Under the pieces are notes generated by a model, which did not search any database, was not told the DNA's origin, and was given only the letters and a program-made list of their open reading frames with translations. From Chlorogloeopsis fritschii (lineage in GTDB: Bacteria > Cyanobacteriota > Cyanobacteriia > Cyanobacteriales > Nostocaceae), in NCBI RefSeq assembly GCF_043099315.1, contig NZ_CP170746.1: a stretch of DNA of 64,000 nt, one strand, 5' to 3'. The position numbers were made by a program, and so were the translations under genes. Numbering within the stretch: position 1 is the stretch's first letter; each line of letters starts with the position of its first letter. Of the stretch, positions 52,878 to 61,341 are shown in pieces.

Positions 52878-53588
52878 ATGGGTTTTCTAGATAAATTTGA
52901 TGCGATTCTCCTTGACATGGGGGATACTTTCATGTTCGAGTGCGATCGCTTTTCGGAATTAGAAGATTTTGGTAAAACATATCGCAACCACGGTGGAAAT
53001 TTACTCTCTAATTTACAAGTAGAATCTATAATTGTTCAGGTATTTAATCAAATGGGCAATGATTATAATAATCCAGAATATTATGAATCTTTCCCATCTT
53101 TAAAAAGCTATATAGTGAAGATTATTAATGAAAACAGTTTGCCAATTAGTGAAATTGATTTATTAGAGCAAGTTTTCACTAAGCACGAAATTGGAATAAT
53201 TCCAAATACATATGCAGCAGCAATTAGCCAACTGAGAAAAACCCATAAATTGGGTGTTGTATCAAATATTTGGTGTAAAAGTGAATTCTGTCTTCAAGAA
53301 TTTCACAGAGTAGGAATTCGTGATTTATTTGAAACAATTATATTTTCTTCTGATTATGGTATTATAAAACCCTCGCCTTTAATTTTCCAAAAAGCAATAG
53401 AAAATATTGGTGTGAATAAATCCAAAATAGTATTTATTGGTGATAATTTGTTGTTCGATATTGCAGGCTCAAAAGCAGTAGGTTTATCTGCAATTTGGAT
53501 AAATTCAAACAATCAACCTCTTTCTCCAACTATTCCAACTCCTGATTTAGTAATTCAAGACCTACGAAACTTACTTGAGAATGAGTAA
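52878..53588 (+). CDS. HAD-superfamily hydrolase
   Basis: 236 residues. Motif I is ILLDMGDTFMF (nucleophile Asp, with Gly at +2, as in some HAD subgroups), motif II the Ser of GVVSNIW, motif III the Lys of GIIKPSPLIF, and motif IV FIGDNLLFDIAGSKAVG. A helical cap lies between motifs I and II. It is a phosphatase-type fold of the DUF/haloacid group; substrate unknown. It ends 20 bp before tilS and has AT-rich codon use. Confidence 0.87.
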   Translation: MGFLDKFDAILLDMGDTFMFECDRFSELEDFGKTYRNHGGNLLSNLQVESIIVQVFNQMGNDYNNPEYYESFPSLKSYIVKIINENSLPISEIDLLEQVFTKHEIGIIPNTYAAAISQLRKTHKLGVVSNIWCKSEFCLQEFHRVGIRDLFETIIFSSDYGIIKPSPLIFQKAIENIGVNKSKIVFIGDNLLFDIAGSKAVGLSAIWINSNNQPLSPTIPTPDLVIQDLRNLLENE

Positions 53589-53608
53589 AAATATTTGTAA
53601 AATCAAAA

Positions 53609-54676
53609 ATGGTATGGACTCCCCTATATGCAAAAATCCATCGCACTATCCGATCGCGTCACCTATTTGAACGTAAACAGCGCCTATTAGTTGCCGTCTC
53701 TGGCGGACAAGATTCTCTGTGTTTAATCAAATTATTATTAGATTTGCAATCTAAATGGGGATGGCATTTAGGTGTTGCTCATTGCGATCATCGCTGGCGT
53801 GCGGATTCGCAAGCAAATGCCCAACACGTAGAAAGTTTAGCCAAAACTTGGAACATTCCCTTTTATTTAGCAACTGTAGAGACGGAAGAACTCGCATCTT
53901 TACAAAGTGAAGCTGCTGCACGTAACTGGCGCTATCAAGCTTTGAGTGCGATCGCCCAGCAACATAATTACAACTGCATTGTTACAGGACATACAGCAAG
54001 CGATCGGGCAGAAACCCTGCTTTATAACTTAATTCGCGGTACTGGCGCTGATGGCTTACAAGCTTTAACCTGGCGACGTTCGCTAGTTGATAACATTGTG
54101 CTAGTGCGTCCCCTGTTAGAATTGACTCGCGCAGAAACAGAAGTATTTTGTCAAGAAAATCAGCTGCCAATTTGGGAAGATTCTACCAATCAAGATTTGA
54201 AGTACGCCCGTAACCGCATTCGTCAAGAGCTAATTCCGTATTTACGCGAGCATTTTAACCCTCAAGTTGAATCAGCTTTAGCTCAAACAGCAGAACTACT
54301 GCAAGCAGAAGTCGAATATTTAGAAAAAGCTGCCCAAAAGTTGAAGGAAGAAGCCATGAGTGAGGAAAAAAAAGACGCGGAGACAACCAGACGCCGCGAA
54401 TCCCTCTCCCTCTCTCCCGCTCTCCCACTCTCCCCCTCCTTTTCCCCTCTTCCCCTCAAATTAAATCGTCGTATTTTACGAGAAGCCCCACTAGCTTTAC
54501 AACGTCGTGTGATGCGGCAGGTATTGCAACAAATACTGCCGGATGCTCCCAACTTCGAGCAAATAGAAAAACTTACAGCTTTAATTACAGCGCCCAACCG
54601 ATCACAAACCGATCCATTTCCCGGTGGTGCGATCGCGCAAGTACAAGGCGATTGGATCTGGATTAGGAAGTTGTAA
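53609..54676 (+). CDS. tilS: tRNA(Ile)-lysidine synthase
   Basis: 355 residues. The PP-loop is LLVAVSGGQDSLCLIKLL, then HCDHRWRADSQAN, TGHTASDRAETLLYNLIRGTG, and WEDSTNQDLKYARNRIRQELIPYL. It modifies C34 of the AUA-reading tRNA-Ile with lysine and is essential in bacteria. Around residues 250-285 the frame runs through C-rich repeat DNA (CTCTCCCTCTCTCCC), giving a Ser/Leu/Pro stretch (SLSLSPALPLSPSFSP) that is not part of the fold; the frame is kept, and family sequence resumes with LNRRILREAPLALQRRVM. The gene is close behind the HAD hydrolase. Confidence 0.93.
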   Translation: MVWTPLYAKIHRTIRSRHLFERKQRLLVAVSGGQDSLCLIKLLLDLQSKWGWHLGVAHCDHRWRADSQANAQHVESLAKTWNIPFYLATVETEELASLQSEAAARNWRYQALSAIAQQHNYNCIVTGHTASDRAETLLYNLIRGTGADGLQALTWRRSLVDNIVLVRPLLELTRAETEVFCQENQLPIWEDSTNQDLKYARNRIRQELIPYLREHFNPQVESALAQTAELLQAEVEYLEKAAQKLKEEAMSEEKKDAETTRRRESLSLSPALPLSPSFSPLPLKLNRRILREAPLALQRRVMRQVLQQILPDAPNFEQIEKLTALITAPNRSQTDPFPGGAIAQVQGDWIWIRKL

Positions 54677-54743
54677 AGGCTAATATTATTGGCATTAACG
54701 GAATATTGTTTGATAATGAAGATGAATAATTAATATTGTTATC

Positions 54744-56201
54744 TCATAAACCTACTTCTGCCCAAACTGTGGTGTATGGAGAACCAGAATTAGAGTCAAC
54801 AAAATAATCTAAGTTAAGAATAACTAGGTTTTGCCCAACCACAACAACACCTGTTCGTTCTGCAAGTTTATAGTCCGGTTTTTGTGGTTGTTTTTTCCGT
54901 AAATTGACTCCATTGATAACAGTAACTTGAGTCCCTATGGAGGGAACAACCGTCGGCGATATAGTGACGGGTTGAGTTGTTTTAATAAGCGGTTCTCCAA
55001 GTGTAACAGTACCTAAAGTATTATTCACAGAACCAAGTCTGATCCAACCAAGGGAAAGACTCTGTTGAACATTGGAGGGTGAGACAGTTGATTGAGTAGG
55101 GTTTGTTGGTACAACTGTTGAGCGAGAAGCAAAAGGCTCTGTAGATGAAGTTTTTTGAGTATTTTGTGGCTTAGACACTACCTCTTGAAAACTTTTTATG
55201 AGGAGAAAACAAAGTAATATGCTTGTACTAATAAACGTCCCTAAGATCAAGATTTTTTGCAAATCAGTTAAGCCACTGGGGGATGGCGTTGGCTGAGATG
55301 AATATGGTGATACAACTGGTTGAGACTGTGAGGATAGTCTTGCTGGTGGTGCAGAAACCAAGGTTGGAGTAGATATAGTTTGATTTCCTCCAGTCTGCAA
55401 TGCCTGTAGCATTTCTCTGGCGCTGGAGTAACGATCGCGCGGATGGTACTGTATTGCCTTATCAATTATCCCCATCAATGTAGGACTAACATTCATAGCA
55501 TGACTATGCCAAAGAATTTCTCCCGTTCGTGAGTCTATTTCCAGTGCTTGTGGTGGTTGTCCTGTAAGTAGATAAATTGCCGTCATCCCTAAACTATATA
55601 AATCGCTGGAATATACTGGTTTACCTGCGGCTTGTTCGCTGGGCATATATCCAGGCGTACCAATTACAATCGAACTAGTGGGATTTCCTTGTGAATTTAG
55701 CACCGTTCCCATTGATTCTCGTACCGCACCAAAATCAATCAGTACGGGTTTACCGTCGCGATGACGCAAAATGATATTGTCTGGTTTGAGATCGCGGTGA
55801 ATAATCCGCTTGGAGTGTACGTATTCTAAAACTGGTAATAAATTTGCTAATAATTCTCGGACTACACTTTCGCTAAATAAACCCTGTTGTTCAATCTTTT
55901 CAGTTAGTGTGTCACCTTCAACCCACTCTTGAACTAAGTAGAATTGATTATTTAATTGAAAATAAGCATATAAAGTCGGAATCTGGTCAGTAGATCCGCC
56001 CAAGTCTTCTAAAATTGCTGCTTCCCGCCCAAACCGCTCTTGTACTAGTTGGTAAATCTGGGGATTATTTTGAATTGGTTTGAGTAGTTTAATCACACAG
56101 CGACGGTGAGAAGGCATCTGGGTATCTTCTGCTAAGAAAGTCTCACCAAATCCACCACTTCCCAGAGTGCGAATTACTTGATAGCGCTCATTGAGCAGCA
56201 T
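54744..56201 (-). CDS. Serine/threonine protein kinase with exported C-terminal domain
   Basis: 485 residues from ATG 56201; an in-frame ATG at 56225 adds eight. The kinase domain (residues ~1-270) has LGSGGFGETF, the VIK Lys, IIHRDLKPDNI and LIDFGAVRE, GTPGYMPSEQ, all intact. A Ser/Pro-rich linker is followed by one membrane helix (ILILGTFISTSILLCFLLI) and a C-terminal part with an SH3-like pattern (TVINGVNLRKKQPQKPD) probably outside the membrane. A transmembrane sensor kinase of the PknB-like type common in filamentous cyanobacteria. Ligand and targets unknown. Confidence 0.92.
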   Translation of the reverse strand: MLLNERYQVIRTLGSGGFGETFLAEDTQMPSHRRCVIKLLKPIQNNPQIYQLVQERFGREAAILEDLGGSTDQIPTLYAYFQLNNQFYLVQEWVEGDTLTEKIEQQGLFSESVVRELLANLLPVLEYVHSKRIIHRDLKPDNIILRHRDGKPVLIDFGAVRESMGTVLNSQGNPTSSIVIGTPGYMPSEQAAGKPVYSSDLYSLGMTAIYLLTGQPPQALEIDSRTGEILWHSHAMNVSPTLMGIIDKAIQYHPRDRYSSAREMLQALQTGGNQTISTPTLVSAPPARLSSQSQPVVSPYSSQPTPSPSGLTDLQKILILGTFISTSILLCFLLIKSFQEVVSKPQNTQKTSSTEPFASRSTVVPTNPTQSTVSPSNVQQSLSLGWIRLGSVNNTLGTVTLGEPLIKTTQPVTISPTVVPSIGTQVTVINGVNLRKKQPQKPDYKLAERTGVVVVGQNLVILNLDYFVDSNSGSPYTTVWAEVGL

Positions 56202-56581
56202 CTTCTGACATCCTCTTGCTGTCAAATCAAAAACATATTTTTCATTATCCTTCTAAGTGAATGCAAAGGTCACTACTTGTTACCTTGGCGATCACTCAAG
56301 TTCTTATGAAACGCTATGATCTCAATCAAATCCACATCATTCCTGATTCTGGCTATTCTTTAAGAACTGCATACCCAATAATTATGTCCCCTAAATTACC
56401 CTTAATTCCTGCGTTACCTCACCCCAACATCTCCTTAAAAAGGCCGCAGGAAGGTAAGGTTATTTTATTACGGGTATTTTGACGAACATGATACAACGGA
56501 TGAAAAGAGGTTAGAGGTGACAAAGAGCAACGTAATTCACGTCTCCCCTTTTCATTTTCCCTAATCCCCAGTCCCCATTCC
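56202..56581. other. 380-bp spacer, ends in repeats
   Basis: A 73-codon frame (56261-56482) has no recognisable pattern, and I do not call it. The final 50 bases are C-rich STRR sequence next to the hmpF stop. Confidence 0.4.
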
Positions 56582-58324
56582 CTAAGTTGCTGCTAATTGC
56601 GGTTGAGAAATCAAATCAACAAAAACCTGACGCATCTGGTTAATAACCTGGATTTGCTCGTCACCTGTTTGTTGAATTTCACTAATGCCTTGCAACTTCT
56701 GCCGCAATCCATCAAGGGAATCCTGAATTGGTTGTAAAGCCTCTTGATATAAATTCACCCTACCCGAACATTCCGCAGTTGCAGTTCGCAAGGATAGCAA
56801 ATCTTGCTCCATCGTTTGCAGTTCTTGCCACCTAGTTTGTTGCTGTTGAGTTTGCTCTTCTATTACTCCCTGCATCTGTTCAATACTAGCCTGCATCTGC
56901 TCAATTTCTCGTTCTAAGTTTTGCAGTGCTTCTGACTGTCTTTGTCGCTGCTTTTCAATATGTACCAGTACGGGACTAAAATCTAATTTTTCTTCTTGGA
57001 AATTAGCAGACGGTTGTTCTCGCCGCAGCAACACTACTTTGTGTTGTTTAAGAAGCCCCTGGCACTCAAGCAGATGGCGACGTTGTCCTACCAATGTTTC
57101 ATTCAGCATTTGGTAGTGATTTTTCTCGTCTGCCAGTTCAGGTTCTAATGTACTCCGCTCAATTTCTGATGCTTGGTTTATCTTTTTTTGTAATTCTTCT
57201 ATAGTTTTTTGCTTCTCTTCAAGTTCTTGTTCCTGTTCTTTAACAAAACTAGAGTCTACATTTAACTTTCCCTGCAAGTCTTGTACTATCTTTTGCAATT
57301 CTTCCAGAGGCATTTTTTCCAAAGCAGCCATATCCACCTCTGGGGTAGAAACCACATCACCAGACATTGCTGCCAAAAATTGAATTTGCTGGTATAAATC
57401 TTCTTGGTATTGCAATTGGTCTTTCAGTTTACAAGCATACTCTTGCTTGCTCGTGAGAGTGACTGTATTCACTTCCAACTGGACTGTTTGCTGTTCCAAA
57501 GAATTTTGCGCTTGTTGCCAATCATTTTGATGCTCAGAGAAAATTTGTGACAGCCGATCTACTTCTGCTTGTTGTTCGCCAACTGTTGTTTTTTGCTGCT
57601 CTAGTTTTTCCCAGTGAGAGTTAAGAAGAGATTGTTGTGTTTCCAGCATTTCAAATGCTAGCTGGAGGTGTTCTTGCATTGGTTGTGTTGGAGCAACACT
57701 GCTAGAGAGCCGATCTAGTAATTCATTGAGTAGACGGCTTTGCTCTTCATCTAGCGTCTTTCCTTGCTGTAAGTGTGCTTGAGACTCCTCTAGGCGGCGC
57801 TGCTCACCCCGCAAATGTTCCCAAGCTCCTTCGAGTTCTTGACGGTTGCGCTCAACTTCTTCTCGCAACTTTTCCATTTCTGCACAAGATGTCTCAACTG
57901 CTTGTTTTTCTGTCTCTAAGCGTTGAAACTCATCTTCCATATTTTCCAATTGTTCCAAGCGCGTTTCAATTTCCAGTTCGCGGCGATTAAGTTCCTGCGC
58001 TTGAAACGTCAGTGATTCTTTCCACTGATCGATTTCTTCTTCTTTGACTTTAATTTTTTCCTGCTGGCGAGAGAAGTTCTGCAAAATATTCACTAGCGGA
58101 CGTCCCGCCTCTTGAATCCGCTGCACTTGACGCTGAGGAGTCATTTCCACCAATATAAGTGCACCATCATTTAATTTACTGGCTTCCTCAGCAGCGATTA
58201 CGTCTTCTGATACGGTACTCCAACTTTGATCTGTTCGCTGACAAGCTAACAGCTTTATTTCTGTTTTGCCAGCGCCAGTAAGTAAACTGCCTTTCTGTTT
58301 TTGTACTTCTGCTAAATACAGCAC
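56582..58324 (-). CDS. hmpF: Hormogonium pilus motility protein HmpF
   Basis: 580 residues. The first ~100 form a small globular region (LYLAEVQKQKGSLLTGAGKTEIKLLACQRTDQSW), and the rest is almost continuous coiled coil rich in Gln, Glu and Leu. This agrees with HmpF of Nostoc punctiforme, needed for type IV pilus-driven gliding of hormogonia. The GTG at 58324 is chosen: it has AAGGA in front and gives the family N-terminus, while the open frame upstream to TTG 58429 is not family-like. It is divergent from the hmpA-D genes, fitting the known gene set. Confidence 0.9.
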   Translation of the reverse strand: MLYLAEVQKQKGSLLTGAGKTEIKLLACQRTDQSWSTVSEDVIAAEEASKLNDGALILVEMTPQRQVQRIQEAGRPLVNILQNFSRQQEKIKVKEEEIDQWKESLTFQAQELNRRELEIETRLEQLENMEDEFQRLETEKQAVETSCAEMEKLREEVERNRQELEGAWEHLRGEQRRLEESQAHLQQGKTLDEEQSRLLNELLDRLSSSVAPTQPMQEHLQLAFEMLETQQSLLNSHWEKLEQQKTTVGEQQAEVDRLSQIFSEHQNDWQQAQNSLEQQTVQLEVNTVTLTSKQEYACKLKDQLQYQEDLYQQIQFLAAMSGDVVSTPEVDMAALEKMPLEELQKIVQDLQGKLNVDSSFVKEQEQELEEKQKTIEELQKKINQASEIERSTLEPELADEKNHYQMLNETLVGQRRHLLECQGLLKQHKVVLLRREQPSANFQEEKLDFSPVLVHIEKQRQRQSEALQNLEREIEQMQASIEQMQGVIEEQTQQQQTRWQELQTMEQDLLSLRTATAECSGRVNLYQEALQPIQDSLDGLRQKLQGISEIQQTGDEQIQVINQMRQVFVDLISQPQLAAT

Positions 58325-59044
58325 ACCCTTAATCCTTCTGATGGACTTAATATCAGTGTTTGTTATACGAAGATAATTGCGGTAAGCTGCCTTGTTTAAA
58401 TTAAATTTAGGGGGAAACAAGGCAGGCAAAATTGTCTATAGACGCGAAATTACGTCTTAAGATTTATACAACCAAATTGTCGCTTCTTTATATTTTCTAC
58501 TGCTGTAAGTTACAGTGACTACCGTGTTATCACTCAGGTTATCTAGGAATGTTAAGGCATCTCAAAACAATAAAATACCTATGTTAATTGATTTTCTTGT
58601 CGAAAACATCTTCTAAGAGCTAGTATAAAAATTTTCTCTAATTCTTAAACTCTAAGTTCTACTATATCTGCTGAAAGGATAGAAAAACACAACAGCAAAA
58701 TTAAAAAATCTAAACTACACACATTATCCCTTAATTCACATCTTGCATCAGTTTCAACAGCCACCAGGCAAGTCCACAAACCCTCGTTATCAGGTTTCAC
58801 ATCTTGCACCAGTTTTTTAATTGCGATTTTTGTAAGGTGGGCATTGCTTAGATTTGGCTCAAAACCTTATTTTGACGTTATGGGCAATGCCCACCCTACG
58901 GTTATTGAGAAAGGTGCAAGATATCAGAGGTTCAACCTGGTAACGAGAACTAGAGTCTCTGGCTCTCTATATCGTAGGCAGAAGATTGCAAATACTTAAA
59001 TATACGTAAGTCTGACAGAATTAAAAGGAGTGCTTGTTCACTAA
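58325..59044. other. 720-bp divergent spacer of the hmp locus
   Basis: Promoter region for hmpF and hmpA. It holds the second copy of the GGTGGGC miniature repeat (separate entry) and two CACATCTTGCAYCAGTTT direct repeats (around 58737 and 58798). No gene is seen. Confidence 0.55.
58824..58920. repeat. Miniature inverted-repeat element, copy B
   Basis: TGTAAGGTGGGCATTGC (58831-58847) and GCAATGCCCACCCTAC (58884-58899) are inverted repeats, and the right flank GGTTATTGAGAAAGGTGCAAG is the reverse complement of the left flank of copy A at 16411. The copies lie 42 kb apart in opposite orientation. Confidence 0.75.
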
Positions 59045-60286
59045 ATGCAGGGAAATTTAAATGAAATTGATATTCGCAGTATTTTGCAATTAATTGAGTT
59101 GGGGCAACGCACTGGGCAACTATTTGTAGAAGCCCATAATTATTACAAATGCCCTAAACTGGGTGTAGATGAGACAGACAGACATAATGATTGCGGCGAT
59201 CGCCACTGCTGGTTCGTCTTTTTTCTCAATGGTCAAATTATTTATGCGGCTAATGGCGATACCAGTCTATCGCGTTTGAATGATTATTTGCGCCATCACC
59301 AAATTAAAGTCCAACTTGATGAACGAGAACTAGATCGCCTAAGAACTCTAAATCCACCCGAATATGCATACTTATGGATGTTGTTAGAGCAAAATATCAT
59401 CAATCCAACCCAAGCTCGCAGTATTATCCACAGTTTGGTGCATGAGACTCTTTTCGATCTACTGAATTTACAGCAAGGTAACTTTATTTTTGAGGTGGGT
59501 TCGGCACTGACTCCGCAATTAACTGCCCTGGAGATTGCCCCTGTACTAACTGAGATGATCAAGCAGGTGCAAATCTGGAAGTTACTATATCCTCATATTC
59601 AATCTCCCGATCAGATTCCCATCATTGCTGACATAGTGAATCTACGCTCTTCACTGCCAGCAGTAACTGTCAATAAGCTCCAACATTGGGCAGATGGTAA
59701 AACTTCGCTGCGTCAATTAGCTCGCTATTTGAATCGAGATTTTGTGGCACTAGCTAAAGCTATACATCCTTATATTCAACAAGGTTGGGTACAATTACTG
59801 ACAAATAAATCCGAAAAAACACCAGATTTAGAGGAAAACCGAAAGCAATTCATATTATGTATTGATGATGCGATCGCTATCTGTACGACTGTAGAAAGTA
59901 TCTTGCGATCTCAAGGTTATGAAGCGATCGCTCTGAGTAATCCCCTAGAAGCACTGAGTCTTATTTTTACACTAAAGCCCGATCTGATTTTGTGTGATAT
60001 TACTATGCCAGATTTAAACGGGTATGAAATTTGTGCTATGTTGCGGCAGTCTCAAGCATTTCGGTTTGTACCAATCGTTATGCTTACTGCCAAAGAAGGA
60101 TTTTTAGACCGAGTCAAAGCAACAATGGTGGGAGCTACTGATTATTTAACAAAGCCATTTGGGAATAATGAATTGGTTATCTTAGTAGAGAAATATTTAA
60201 CGCCCTTCTGTAACAAAAGTAACAAAAGAGATACACCACTTGTTGATTCAGTAAAAGATAGAGTAAAAATATTATCACAGAATTAG
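59045..60286 (+). CDS. hmpA: PatA-type response regulator, HmpA
   Basis: 413 residues. The N-terminal DUF4388/PATAN region opens with QGNLNEIDIRSILQLIELGQRTGQLFVE, and the C-terminal receiver domain (from ~residue 270) has LCIDDAIAICT, the phospho-acceptor Asp in DLILCDITMPDLNGYE, the Thr in VMLTAKEG and the Lys in YLTKPFG. This is the PatA architecture, seen in HmpA of the N. punctiforme hormogonium locus. It probably takes signal from the CheA of the locus. It is followed by hmpB, and the group reads in one direction. Confidence 0.88.
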   Translation: MQGNLNEIDIRSILQLIELGQRTGQLFVEAHNYYKCPKLGVDETDRHNDCGDRHCWFVFFLNGQIIYAANGDTSLSRLNDYLRHHQIKVQLDERELDRLRTLNPPEYAYLWMLLEQNIINPTQARSIIHSLVHETLFDLLNLQQGNFIFEVGSALTPQLTALEIAPVLTEMIKQVQIWKLLYPHIQSPDQIPIIADIVNLRSSLPAVTVNKLQHWADGKTSLRQLARYLNRDFVALAKAIHPYIQQGWVQLLTNKSEKTPDLEENRKQFILCIDDAIAICTTVESILRSQGYEAIALSNPLEALSLIFTLKPDLILCDITMPDLNGYEICAMLRQSQAFRFVPIVMLTAKEGFLDRVKATMVGATDYLTKPFGNNELVILVEKYLTPFCNKSNKRDTPLVDSVKDRVKILSQN

Positions 60287-60415
60287 TCAACTTTAGAGTT
60301 CAGTTTGGGAAACTTAAGTAGTGTGAATAAAGTGATTTTTTACATTAAATGCTTGCGGTAAATTCGGTGATGTTCCAAGTCGGAACCTTTACATCAGGAG
60401 GTAGATAAGGCATTT

Positions 60416-60781
60416 ATGAGTACAGTTCTGATTGTGGAAGACAGTATTGCGCAAAGGGAAATGATTACAGATCTCCTGAAAGCGAGTGGCTTAACAGTAA
60501 CCCACGCCAGTGACGGATTAGAAGCGTTGGAAGCAATTCAAACTGCTCCGCCCGATTTAGTGGTATTGGATATCGTTATGCCTCGGATGAATGGCTATGA
60601 AGTGTGCCGCCGCTTAAAGTCTGATCCCAAAACTCAAAATGTTCCTGTAGTGATGTGTTCTTCTAAAGGCGAAGAATTTGATCGCTATTGGGGGATGAAG
60701 CAAGGTGCGGATGCCTACATAGCCAAACCCTTCCAACCAACAGAATTGGTGGGAACAGTCAAACAACTGCTGCGAGGATAA
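60416..60781 (+). CDS. hmpB: CheY-like response regulator, HmpB
   Basis: 121 residues, receiver only: VLIVEDSIAQREMI, the Asp in DLVVLDIVMPRMNGYE, Ser in VVMCSSKGEEFD (in place of the usual Thr) and Lys in YIAKPFQP. AGGAGGT 13 bases before the ATG is a strong ribosome site. As PilH/CheY of the locus it would act downstream of the kinase HmpE, which lies beyond the window. The stop is 13 bp from hmpC. Confidence 0.9.
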   Translation: MSTVLIVEDSIAQREMITDLLKASGLTVTHASDGLEALEAIQTAPPDLVVLDIVMPRMNGYEVCRRLKSDPKTQNVPVVMCSSKGEEFDRYWGMKQGADAYIAKPFQPTELVGTVKQLLRG

Positions 60782-60794
60782 GGATGAGTATAAA

Positions 60795-61325
60795 ATGATG
60801 AGCAAGCCGGACTTTTTAGGGGGCAGTGGACAAGATCACTTTCGCCCTGAATTACAAGTAGAAAGTCCTGAAGGTGAACTACACCTGCGATTTTTCATTC
60901 CTTCGCATCAGGAGTTTGCACTACTAGCTACAGGTATTCGCGAGGTAATTGAACTCAGTCCTGATAAAATTACCCCGATTCCTAATGTTTCTCCTTTACT
61001 TTTGGGTACTCTAAATTTACGAGGTCGAGTAATTTGGGTAGCTGATTTGGGTCAATTTCTGGGAGGAACAACAGCATTAAACACCGATCGCGCAGAGATT
61101 CCGGTGATAGCGATTGAAGAGCAAGACACAATTGTGGGCTTGGCAGTAGACGAAATTGGCGGTATGCACTGGCTTGATGTGCAGCATTTGATGGCACCAA
61201 CTAACGTGCCGGATACGATGGCTCCTTTTTTGCGGGGAGAGTGGTTATTAGATGCTCACAAAAAACAGTGTTTGCGACTGCTAGATCAAACGGCAATTTT
61301 ACGAAGTGCGCGCTGGGCGGGATGA
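60795..61325 (+). CDS. hmpC: CheW-like adaptor, HmpC
   Basis: 176 residues. A CheW fold, with EFALLATGIREVIELSPDKITPIPNVSPLLLGTLNLRGRVIWVADLGQFLG and EIPVIAIEEQDTIVGLAVDEIGGMHWL, connects the receptor HmpD to its CheA kinase. The gene is packed tightly between hmpB (13 bp) and hmpD (16 bp), which indicates an operon. ATG 60795 is chosen; a second ATG follows directly. Confidence 0.9.
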   Translation: MMSKPDFLGGSGQDHFRPELQVESPEGELHLRFFIPSHQEFALLATGIREVIELSPDKITPIPNVSPLLLGTLNLRGRVIWVADLGQFLGGTTALNTDRAEIPVIAIEEQDTIVGLAVDEIGGMHWLDVQHLMAPTNVPDTMAPFLRGEWLLDAHKKQCLRLLDQTAILRSARWAG

Positions 61326-61341
61326 AATAGGGAGGCAGGAA

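Noticed and set aside
56261..56482. 73-codon open frame beside the kinase gene
   Set aside because: No pattern recognised, and it runs towards repeat sequence.
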